A stretch of 64,000 nt of DNA, from contig NZ_CP085988.1 in NCBI RefSeq assembly GCF_020736365.1, positions 541,501 to 605,500 of the forward strand, written 5' to 3'. Shown here in pieces: positions 8,422 through 15,577 of this stretch (position 1 is its first letter; every line of letters starts with the position of its first letter). The notes under the pieces are model-generated. The model ran no database searches, was not told where the DNA came from, and worked only from the letters and a program-made list of their open reading frames with translations. This DNA is from Clostridium sp. M62/1. Its GTDB lineage: Bacteria > Bacillota > Clostridia > Lachnospirales > Lachnospiraceae. The translations under genes were made by a program, and so were the position numbers.

Positions 8422-9183
8422 ATGGCGAAACAATATTGGAGGCCGGGAAACATGGTGTATCCGGTTCCGGTGGTGATGGTGAGCTGTCAGAAAGGAGAGG
8501 AGCGGCCGAATATCATCACGGCCGCCTGGTGCGGGACTGCCTGCTCCTCCCCTGCCATGCTGTATGTGTCCATCCGTCCGGACAGATATTCCCATCATAT
8601 TATAAAAGAGTCCGGGGAATTTGTGGTGAATCTGGTGACAGAGGAGCTTGCGTTTGCCACAGACTACTGCGGCGTCCGCTCCGGGCGTGATGTAGACAAA
8701 TTTAAGGAGATGAAGCTCACCCCCCTGGCGTCAAAGTATGTAAGCTGCCCGGGAATCGCCGAAAGTCCTGTGAACCTGGAATGCCGCGTCACACAGATCC
8801 TCTCCCTGGGAAGCCATGACATGTTTCTCGCAGAGGTGGTGGGAGTGACTGCAGACGAGGCATATATGGATGAAAACGGACGGTTTGATCTAAACAGCGC
8901 AGGGTTGGTGGCCTACTCCCATGGAGAATATTTTAAATTAGGGGAAAAAGTAGGAAAATTCGGATATTCCGTTCAAAAGAAAAAGAAGGACGGCGAAAAA
9001 AAGCAGGCCGCCAGGGAAAAGCGCGGGGCTGCAGGAAAGAAATCCGGTGCGAAAAAGAATACGGCAGGGGGAAAGAAATCTGAGATAAAAAAGAGCGTCA
9101 GGGAAAACCGGGACGGCAGGACGGGGAAGGGCCCCAGAGCCGGGAAAGGTAAGAAGAACGAAAAAAACCGCCGTGTGTTTTAA
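8422..9183 (+). CDS. Flavin reductase family (FMN-binding split barrel) protein with Lys-rich tail
   Basis: 253 residues. Residues 1-180 match the FMN-binding split-barrel family: a TAAWCGTACSSPAMLYVSIR stretch, a SGEFVVNLV segment, an NLECRV segment and a C-terminal AYSHGEYFKLG. Such proteins bind FMN and either reduce flavin with NAD(P)H or act as small flavoprotein reductases; the substrate cannot be told. From about residue 182 to the end the protein is an extremely Lys/Arg/Gly-rich, low-complexity tail that is not part of the family fold. It could bind nucleic acid or membrane. AAAGGAG precedes the ATG at 8422. It stands alone before the shikimate-kinase-like gene (36-base gap). Confidence 0.85.
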   Translation: MAKQYWRPGNMVYPVPVVMVSCQKGEERPNIITAAWCGTACSSPAMLYVSIRPDRYSHHIIKESGEFVVNLVTEELAFATDYCGVRSGRDVDKFKEMKLTPLASKYVSCPGIAESPVNLECRVTQILSLGSHDMFLAEVVGVTADEAYMDENGRFDLNSAGLVAYSHGEYFKLGEKVGKFGYSVQKKKKDGEKKQAAREKRGAAGKKSGAKKNTAGGKKSEIKKSVRENRDGRTGKGPRAGKGKKNEKNRRVF

Positions 9184-9219
9184 AGCCCGGAAGGCAGATA
9201 GGAAAATCAGGAGGACAGA

Positions 9220-9795
9220 ATGGGAAAAATGACAGAGGAGAGGAAGGCAGGAAGTTTCGCAGAGGGCAGGGACAGGGCAAATGTGACCCTAATCGGCATG
9301 CCGGCCGCCGGAAAGAGTACGGTGGGGGTGCTGCTTGCCAAACGGCTGGGATACGCGTTTGTCGATGTGGATCTTGTGATTCAGGAGCAGGAGAACAGGC
9401 TTCTGAAGGAGATTATCGCCGATGAGGGTATGGACGGCTTTATGGCTGTGGAGAACAGGGTAAATGCCTCTCTGGACGTTCAGAAGAGCGTAATTGCGCC
9501 GGGAGGAAGCGTCATTTACGGGGAGGAGGCCATGGAGCATTTAAAGTCCATCGGGCTTGTGGTGTATCTGAAAATCAGCTTTGAGGAGCTTTTAAAAAGG
9601 CTTGGAGATGTGGTGGACAGAGGCGTAGTCTTAAAAGAGGGGATGACCCTTCAGGATCTCTATGAGGAGCGGATTTCCTATTTTGAGAAATATGCCGATA
9701 TTACGGTGGACGAGGAAGGAAAGAATCTGGGGCAGGTGGTGGACGAGCTGAGAGGCCTGCTGGAGCAGAGACTGGGACTTCTGCAGGGAGAATGA
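9220..9795 (+). CDS. Shikimate kinase-like P-loop kinase (divergent)
   Basis: 191 residues. An N-terminal extension of about 20 residues precedes a Walker A loop GMPAAGKST (26-34) and the DVD pair (Asp49, Asp51) typical of shikimate kinases. An ER..YFEKYAD segment resembles the lid-to-C-terminal R-x-P-x-Y-x-x-x-AD motif, and PGGSV stands for the glycine-rich strand. The shikimate-binding arginine in the family's FRxxE motif is replaced: here it reads FMAVE (74-78). It may therefore phosphorylate something other than shikimate, or be a weak AroK. No aromatic pathway gene is adjacent; it lies between a flavin reductase and topB. AGGAGG at 9209-9214 supports this start. Confidence 0.75.
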   Translation: MGKMTEERKAGSFAEGRDRANVTLIGMPAAGKSTVGVLLAKRLGYAFVDVDLVIQEQENRLLKEIIADEGMDGFMAVENRVNASLDVQKSVIAPGGSVIYGEEAMEHLKSIGLVVYLKISFEELLKRLGDVVDRGVVLKEGMTLQDLYEERISYFEKYADITVDEEGKNLGQVVDELRGLLEQRLGLLQGE

Positions 9796-9860
9796 CAGGC
9801 CTTCGCAGAAGCAGGCAAAACGGGTATCTGTCCCGCAAAAAGTGAGAGAGGAGAGAGCAG

Positions 9861-12113
9861 ATGAAATCTCTTGTAATAGCTGAAAAGCCCTCTGTGGGCA
9901 AGGATATTGCCAGGGTACTTGGCTGCAGAAAAAGTGCAGACGGCTGTCTGGAGGGCGATAAGTATATTGTTACCTGGGCGTTCGGCCATCTGGTGGAGCT
10001 GGCAGCGCCGGAGGAGTATGATAAAAAATATAAGGACTGGAATATGGCGGATCTTCCCATGATGCCGGAGCCGTTTAAGCTGGAAGTGATCGGAAAAACG
10101 GCAAAGCAGTTCGGTGTGGTGAAGCGCCAGCTCTTCAGAAACGATGTGAAGGATATTGTCATCGCCACAGATGCAGGGCGGGAGGGAGAGCTGGTGGCCC
10201 GCTTTATCCTGATGAAGGCAGGGTGCAGGAAGCCTTTGAAAAGGCTTTGGATCTCCTCCGTCACAGACAGGGCCATAAAGGAGGGATTCTCCCGCCTGAG
10301 GGATGGAAGAGAGTACAACCACTTAAGAGATGCAGCCATGTGCCGGGCAGAGGCTGACTGGCTGGTGGGGCTTAACGCCACCAGGGCTCTGACCTGCAAA
10401 TATAACGCCCAGCTTTCCTGCGGACGGGTGCAGACGCCGACCCTTGCCATTATCGCAAAGAGGGAGGAGGAGATACGAAACTTCCGGCCAAAGGCCTACT
10501 GGGGTCTCACAGCCAGGACGTCAAAGCCTGCCCTTATACTGACCTGGCAGGACAAAAAGTCCGGGGGAATGAGAAGCTTTGACAGGGACAGGATGGAGGG
10601 ACTTCAAAAGAGCCTGAGAGATCAGCAGGTGCGGATCACAAAGGTTAAAAAGACACCGAAAAAGACCATGGCCCCTCTCCTCTACGACCTGACGGAGCTT
10701 CAGAGAGACGCCAATAAGCGGTTTGGCTATTCGGCCAAGGAAACGCTCAATATTATGCAGAGGCTCTATGAAAATCACAAGGTTCTGACCTACCCGCGGA
10801 CGGATTCCAGGTATCTGAGCAGTGATGTAGCCGACACGATACACGACAGGCTCGCAGCCTGCGGGACAGGGCCCTACCGGAAGCTGGCGGGAAAGCTGTC
10901 AAAGAATGTGTGGACAAAGAAGGCGTCCTTTATCAACGACGGGAAGGTCACGGACCACCATGCCATTATTCCCACCGAGCAGTTTGTACAGCTTCAGAAC
11001 ATGACCTCGGAGGAGCGGAAAATCTATGACCTGGTTGTCAGGCGTTTTCTGGCAGTGCTGTATCCGGCAGCAGAGTATGACGAAACGGTGATTACGGCTG
11101 AGATAGGCGGAGAAATTTTTACCGCCAGAGGAAAGGTCATGAGAACCCCCGGCTGGAGGGAGGTCTATGAAAGCGCAGACGAATCCGGCCTTTCAGGGAC
11201 CGGAGGATACCTGGATGAGGAAGACGGGGACGAGGACGGCGAAGGTCCTCAGAACGAGAGGGTGAAGGCACAGACACTTCCCGATTTGCGGGAGGGGGAT
11301 GTGACAGGACCGGCAGGTATTTCACTGACGGAGGGAAAGACGAAGCCGCCGGCTCCCTTTAATGAGGCAACCCTTCTGTCGGCTATGGAAAACCCTGTCA
11401 GATATATGGAATCCGGCGACCGGGCCATGGCAAAGACTCTGGGGGAAACAGGGGGACTGGGAACGGTTGCCACAAGGGCTGATATTATTGAGAAGCTCTT
11501 TTCCGGCTTTATGCTGGAAAAGAAAGGAAAGGATATCTGTCTCACATCCAAGGCGAAGCAGCTTCTGAGGCTGGTGCCGGAGGATCTGAGAAAGCCGGAG
11601 CTGACGGCTCAGTGGGAGATGCGTCTTTCCAAAATTGCAGAGGGTGAGATGAAGAGGGATGCCTTTATGGAGGACATCCGTACCTACACAAAGGATATTG
11701 TCGAAGAAATTAAGGGGGGAGAGGGAACCTTCCGCCACGATAATCTGACCAACACAAAATGTCCCCGCTGCGGAAAACGGATGCTCTCTGTGAAGGGAAA
11801 GAACAGCCAGATGCTGGTCTGCCAGGACAGGGAGTGCGGCTACCGGGAAACCATTTCCCGCACGTCCAATGCCAGATGCCCGAAATGCCATAAAAAGATG
11901 GAGCTTCGGGGCAAGGGGGAAAACCAGATGTTTTCCTGTGTCTGCGGCTATAAGGAGAAGCTGTCGAATTTTAAGGAGCGCAGGCAGAGGGAAGGCGCAG
12001 GGGTGACGAAGCGCGATGTGGCCAGATACCTGAATCAGCAGAAAAAGGAAGAGAAGATGGTGAACAATCCCTTTGCAGATGCACTTAAAAAGATGCAGGA
12101 GCAGGATGTGTGA
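9861..12113 (+). CDS. topB: DNA topoisomerase III (type IA)
   Basis: 750 residues. It relaxes and decatenates negatively supercoiled or single-stranded DNA by a 5'-phosphotyrosine intermediate. The TOPRIM domain opens with VIAEKPSVGKDIARVLG and carries DAGREGE; the active Tyr311 is in YPRTDSRYL. The C-terminal part holds two four-cysteine zinc ribbons (beginning at Cys634, then a second CPKCHKKM…CVCGY), followed by a basic tail. AGAGGAGAGAG precedes the ATG. It ends 65 bases before cysK. The length and the decatenation-loop region fit TopB rather than TopA; conjugative-element TopB homologues look similar, but nothing mobile surrounds it. Confidence 0.93.
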   Translation: MKSLVIAEKPSVGKDIARVLGCRKSADGCLEGDKYIVTWAFGHLVELAAPEEYDKKYKDWNMADLPMMPEPFKLEVIGKTAKQFGVVKRQLFRNDVKDIVIATDAGREGELVARFILMKAGCRKPLKRLWISSVTDRAIKEGFSRLRDGREYNHLRDAAMCRAEADWLVGLNATRALTCKYNAQLSCGRVQTPTLAIIAKREEEIRNFRPKAYWGLTARTSKPALILTWQDKKSGGMRSFDRDRMEGLQKSLRDQQVRITKVKKTPKKTMAPLLYDLTELQRDANKRFGYSAKETLNIMQRLYENHKVLTYPRTDSRYLSSDVADTIHDRLAACGTGPYRKLAGKLSKNVWTKKASFINDGKVTDHHAIIPTEQFVQLQNMTSEERKIYDLVVRRFLAVLYPAAEYDETVITAEIGGEIFTARGKVMRTPGWREVYESADESGLSGTGGYLDEEDGDEDGEGPQNERVKAQTLPDLREGDVTGPAGISLTEGKTKPPAPFNEATLLSAMENPVRYMESGDRAMAKTLGETGGLGTVATRADIIEKLFSGFMLEKKGKDICLTSKAKQLLRLVPEDLRKPELTAQWEMRLSKIAEGEMKRDAFMEDIRTYTKDIVEEIKGGEGTFRHDNLTNTKCPRCGKRMLSVKGKNSQMLVCQDRECGYRETISRTSNARCPKCHKKMELRGKGENQMFSCVCGYKEKLSNFKERRQREGAGVTKRDVARYLNQQKKEEKMVNNPFADALKKMQEQDV

Positions 12114-12178
12114 GAAAGCAGTTTGTACAGTGGCTGGAGTTAAATGAAGATCAGCCAAGTGTTCAGGAGGAATGAAAA

Positions 12179-13120
12179 ATGGGAAGAATCTATGGAGGAA
12201 TAGAGGAGCTGGTGGGAAGGACACCCCTTGTAAGGCTTGCCAGGCTGGAAGGGCGCGAGAAAGTCAGAGCAGAAATTCTGGCAAAGCTGGAGTGCTTTAA
12301 TCCTGCAGGGAGCGCCAAGGACCGTGTGGCCAGGCAGATGCTTGAGGACGCGAAGGAACAGGGAATTCTGAAAGAAGGGTCTGTGATTATTGAGCCTACC
12401 AGCGGAAACACGGGAGTGGGGCTGGCGGCTCTTGCCGCTGTAAACGGCTACCGGGCAGTGATTGTTATACCGGACAGCATGAGTGTGGAGCGAAGGCTTC
12501 TGCTGAAGGCCTACGGCGCCGAGATCGTTCTTACGCCGGGGGCTGAGGGGATGGCAGGCTCCATCAGAAAGGCGGAAGAGATCAGGGAGCAGTTCCTGAA
12601 AGAAGGAAGGCCTGCCTGGATTGCGGGACAGTTTGAGAATCCGTCCAATCCCAAGGCCCACTATCTGACTACAGGACCGGAGATCTGGGAGGACACAGAC
12701 GGGGAGGTAGACATTTTCGTGTCAGCGGCCGGAACCGGCGGGACAGTCACAGGAACGGCCAGGTTCCTCAGGGAGAAAAAGCCGGATATTCATGTGGCGG
12801 CTGTGGAGCCTGCGGCTTCTCCTGTGCTCTCGGGAGGTCAGCCGGGCCCCCACAAGATTCAGGGGATTGGAGCCGGATTTGTGCCGGAGATTCTCGATAC
12901 AGGGATTTACGATGAGGTAATCCGGGTGGAGGACGAGGCGGCCTTCCGGTTTGCCAGACTGCTTGCGGGGACAGAAGGGTTTCTGTGCGGCATTTCATCA
13001 GGAGCCGCCCTTGCCGCTGCCTGCGAGATAGGCAGACGGCCGGAAAATGAGGGGAAGAGGATTGTGGTTCTGCTGCCGGATACAGGGGAGCGCTACCTGT
13101 CCACCGGGGTTTTCGGATAA
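12179..13120 (+). CDS. cysK: Cysteine synthase (O-acetylserine sulfhydrylase)
   Basis: 313-residue PLP enzyme making cysteine from O-acetylserine and sulfide. The PLP lysine is Lys47 in NPAGSAKDR; the substrate loop PTSGNTGVG and the phosphate-binding GTGGT loop are both clear, as is the C-terminal ISSGAALAA. AGGAGG lies a few bases ahead of the ATG. No cysE or T-box is adjacent, so regulation cannot be read from sequence. A palindromic repeat begins 11 bases after the stop and probably also terminates transcription. Confidence 0.95.
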   Translation: MGRIYGGIEELVGRTPLVRLARLEGREKVRAEILAKLECFNPAGSAKDRVARQMLEDAKEQGILKEGSVIIEPTSGNTGVGLAALAAVNGYRAVIVIPDSMSVERRLLLKAYGAEIVLTPGAEGMAGSIRKAEEIREQFLKEGRPAWIAGQFENPSNPKAHYLTTGPEIWEDTDGEVDIFVSAAGTGGTVTGTARFLREKKPDIHVAAVEPAASPVLSGGQPGPHKIQGIGAGFVPEILDTGIYDEVIRVEDEAAFRFARLLAGTEGFLCGISSGAALAAACEIGRRPENEGKRIVVLLPDTGERYLSTGVFG

Positions 13121-13130
13121 ATTTAAGGAG

Positions 13131-13213
13131 AATAGGTGAGAGAAGAGGAGTCATTTTATAGTTCCAGCGAAGTCACTATAAAATGACTCCTCTTCTCTTT
13201 GGGGGAGGGATGG
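13131..13213. repeat. Palindromic repeat unit, copy 1 (frames the DUF2200/PadR module)
   Basis: A perfect 23 bp inverted repeat (arms 13139-13161 and 13176-13198, AGAGAAGAGGAGTCATTTTA…) surrounds a 14-base loop TTCCAGCGAAGTCA, preceded by AATAGGT and followed by GGGGGAGGGATGG. The same unit recurs at 14363-14445. The hairpin can act as a bidirectional terminator between cysK and the convergent DUF2200 gene. Confidence 0.85.
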
Positions 13214-13248
13214 GGAGGGATTTCTATTCCGTCTGAATCTGCGGGAAA

Positions 13249-13596
13249 TTACCGCAGGATTTTTTCCATGGGCTTTCCTTTTGCCAGCTCGTCGATGAGT
13301 TTGTCGAGAATCCGGATTTCCCGCATCAGAGGTTCAGAGATGGTTTCCACCCTCACCCCGCAGACGGTTCCCCTGATAAGGTTTCTTGCGGGATTCATGG
13401 CAGGTGCATTTCTGAAAAATTCTGCATATTCAATATCAGATTGAGAAAGCTTTAAAATTTCGTCTCTGCTGTAGCCGGTGAGCCAGCTGATGACCTGGCT
13501 GACCTCTTCGCCGGTGCGGCCTTTTTTTACGGCTTTATTTACCAGAAGGGGATAAATGGATGAAAATTTCATCCTGTAAACTTTTTCACTGTCCAT
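13249..13596 (-). CDS. DUF2200 domain-containing protein
   Basis: A 115-residue cytoplasmic protein matching DUF2200: the N-terminal [23 protein letters not shown], a central VISWLTGYS and [23 protein letters not shown], then the C-terminal Leu/Lys helix. Function is unknown; the family is often described as a small alpha-helical protein found beside transcription regulators or transporters. Here it is transcribed towards cysK, with a palindromic repeat at its 3' side. It is separated from the divergent PadR gene by 270 bases. Confidence 0.85.
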   Translation of the reverse strand: MDSEKVYRMKFSSIYPLLVNKAVKKGRTGEEVSQVISWLTGYSRDEILKLSQSDIEYAEFFRNAPAMNPARNLIRGTVCGVRVETISEPLMREIRILDKLIDELAKGKPMEKILR

Positions 13597-13866
13597 ATGC
13601 GTTCTTCCTTTCCTTTTGTTTTGGCTTTATGTTCTATGAGGATTTTACCATATCAGGGATGAAAGGGATACGGGCTGCGGGAAGAGAAATGAAAGAAAAC
13701 TGTAAGATCCGTTCCAGCTATCTTGTGATACAATATAGTTAAGCTACTATGTTATGCAAGACAGCCTGGAAGAGGAGTATGGCAGAAACAAAAGACGGGT
13801 AAGAAGAGCAGGGACAAAAAATCAGGATACAAATCAGAACTACAGGGAAAAAACAGGAGGGCAGGA

Positions 13867-14223
13867 ATGTACGATCAGTCGCAGCTTATGAAGGGTATCA
13901 TGGAGGGCTGCATCCTCTCGATCATAGGCCGTGAGCGGACATACGGGTATGAGATAGTGGAGCGGCTGAGAGAAAAGGGGTTTTCGGATGTAAGGGAGGG
14001 GACGATTTATCCTTTGCTTTTGCGCCTGGAGAAAAAAGGAATGCTGAGGGCCGAATTCATGCCTTCTCCTCTGGGGCCCAGCAGGAAATATTACAGCCTT
14101 ACAGAGGAGGGAAGAAGGCAGCTTGAAGTATTTTGCGACAGCTGGAGGAGGACGGTGAGGGCAGTGGAAAGAACTATCGGAGAGGAGGGGGAGAACAATG
14201 ACGGCCAGTTTAAAGGAGCTTAG
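13867..14223 (+). CDS. PadR family transcriptional regulator
   Basis: 118 residues of winged helix: SIIGRERTYGYEIVERL, then the recognition region VREGTIYPLLLRLEKKGMLRAEF and the wing GPSRKYYSLTEEGRRQL, ending in a dimerisation helix. PadR repressors sense small molecules or membrane stress and usually control an adjacent membrane protein. GGAGGG lies just upstream of the ATG. The last 26 bases overlap the next small gene, so the two are translated together, a common PadR layout where the partner is the regulated membrane protein. The inducer is unknown. Confidence 0.92.
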   Translation: MYDQSQLMKGIMEGCILSIIGRERTYGYEIVERLREKGFSDVREGTIYPLLLRLEKKGMLRAEFMPSPLGPSRKYYSLTEEGRRQLEVFCDSWRRTVRAVERTIGEEGENNDGQFKGA

Positions 14224-14332
14224 GAAGGAAAATAAGCGGGAGATGGAGGCTATGGCGGTGTTTCTTGTTTTTCTGATTTGCGCAGTCCTCTACAGAAACC
14301 TTATAAAGTCCCAGCTTGCAGGGAAAAATTAG
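14198..14332 (+). CDS. Small single-span membrane protein overlapping padR
   Basis: A 44-residue reading frame starting at ATG 14198, with GGAGGGGGAG directly before it inside padR. It begins with a charged amphipathic stretch (MTASLKELRKENKREME) and continues into one strong hydrophobic helix (AVFLVFLICAVLYRNLI) with a short basic tail. The strong ribosome site and the overlap argue for a real gene. PadR units often carry DUF1700/DUF1048 membrane proteins in this position; this one is much shorter and I recognise no family. Confidence 0.6.
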   Translation: MTASLKELRKENKREMEAMAVFLVFLICAVLYRNLIKSQLAGKN

Positions 14333-14362
14333 GCTGTTTTGTCTCAATCGTGTAAAAGAAAA

Positions 14363-14445
14363 AATAGGTAAGAGAAGAGGAGTCATTTTATAGTTCCAGC
14401 GAAAGTCACTATAAAATGACTCCTCTTCTCTTGGGGGAGGGATGG
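14363..14445. repeat. Palindromic repeat unit, copy 2
   Basis: The 23-base arms are identical to copy 1 (14371-14393 and 14409-14431), the loop is one base longer, and the flanks AATAGGT and GGGGGAGGGATGG match. The two copies are in direct orientation 1.23 kb apart, bracketing the DUF2200 gene, padR and the 44-residue gene. Confidence 0.85.
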
Positions 14446-14528
14446 AAAGAAACCGCTTGTAACGGGATGGGAGATATGATATAAAGAAAAGGCAGTGATG
14501 AAAGAATGAAACCAGAGGAAATACGAAA

Positions 14529-15557
14529 ATGAAACGAATTTCGATTATTATTCCCTGCTATAATGAACAGGAGGCGATTCCTCTTTTTATGGAGGAGGCC
14601 GGCAGGGTGTGTGGGGGACTGACAGAGTATGAATTCGAGTGGATTTTCGTGGATGACGGCTCAAAGGACGGGACGCTTTCCCTGTTAAAAGAATATGCGA
14701 AAAGAGACAGGCGGGTGAAATACCTGTCCTTTTCAAGAAATTTTGGAAAGGAAGCGGCGATCTACGCAGGGCTTGAACATGCCCGGGGAGATTATACAGC
14801 CATTATGGATGCGGATCTGCAGGATCCGCCCAGGCTTCTGCCGGAGATGATAGAGGCGCTGGAGTCAGGGGAGTATGACAGCGCGGCCACCAGGAGGGTG
14901 GATCGCAGAGGAGAGCCGCCCATCCGCTCTTTTTTTGCAAGGATGTTTTACCGTCTGATCCGCCATATCTCTGATATTGACATTGTGGACGGGGCCAGGG
15001 ATTACCGCCTGATGAACAGGAAGATGAAGGATGCCATCGTATCTATGACGGAGTACAACCGCTTTTCCAAGGGGATTTTCGGCTGGGTGGGATTTCGTAC
15101 CAAGTGGATTCCCTTTGAGAATGTGGAGCGGGTGGCAGGGGAGACGAAATGGTCCTTCTGGAAGCTTTTGATCTACTCTATAGAGGGGATTGTGGCCTTT
15201 ACCACGGTTCCGCTGACGATAGCGGCCTACCTGGGGCTTATTTTCTGTGTAGTGGCCTTTTTCATGGTGCTGGTGGTAATCGGAAAGACGCTGATGTTCG
15301 GCGATCCGGTGGGAGGCTGGCCCTCCCTGGCCTGCATTATCCTCTTTGTGGGCGGCATCCAGCTTCTGTGCGCGGGCATTGTGGGGAAATATCTTGCCAA
15401 AATTTACCTGGAGGTAAAAAGGAGACCTATCTACCTGGTAGCAGAGGAAAATCTGGACAGGGATCATGAGTCTGACAGGAAAGGAAGACAAAGCAGTGAA
15501 AATACATCTGTTTCTGAGGAAGAGGCTGACAAGGCAGCCGCAGAATGGGATGGATGA
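14529..15557 (+). CDS. GtrB-like family 2 glycosyltransferase (polyprenol-phosphate sugar transferase)
   Basis: 342 residues. The GT2 domain starts IIIPCYNEQEAIPLF, with DDGSKDGT and the DxD-type motif DADLQDPP. Two C-terminal membrane helices (VPLTIAAYLGLIFCVVAFF… and CIILFVGGIQLLCAGIVGKYL) follow, as in GtrB/DPM1-type enzymes that load a hexose onto undecaprenyl phosphate at the cytoplasmic membrane face. The last 30 residues are acidic and variable. Its stop overlaps the open frame of the next gene, so both should be co-transcribed. The donor sugar is probably UDP-glucose by analogy with GtrB. Confidence 0.9.
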   Translation: MKRISIIIPCYNEQEAIPLFMEEAGRVCGGLTEYEFEWIFVDDGSKDGTLSLLKEYAKRDRRVKYLSFSRNFGKEAAIYAGLEHARGDYTAIMDADLQDPPRLLPEMIEALESGEYDSAATRRVDRRGEPPIRSFFARMFYRLIRHISDIDIVDGARDYRLMNRKMKDAIVSMTEYNRFSKGIFGWVGFRTKWIPFENVERVAGETKWSFWKLLIYSIEGIVAFTTVPLTIAAYLGLIFCVVAFFMVLVVIGKTLMFGDPVGGWPSLACIILFVGGIQLLCAGIVGKYLAKIYLEVKRRPIYLVAEENLDRDHESDRKGRQSSENTSVSEEEADKAAAEWDG

Positions 15558-15577
15558 TCCGGAAAGGAGGAGGAAGA

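Noticed and set aside
8026..8598. Minus-strand frames containing RFYITGNEVSCY (also at 59926-60312)
   Set aside because: The shared peptide comes from a repeated non-coding element; the frames run into real genes on the other strand and have no ribosome site.
11322..12224. 300-codon minus-strand frame antisense to topB
   Set aside because: It is a shadow of the TopB C-terminal zinc-ribbon region; its apparent Cys/His content comes from that gene.
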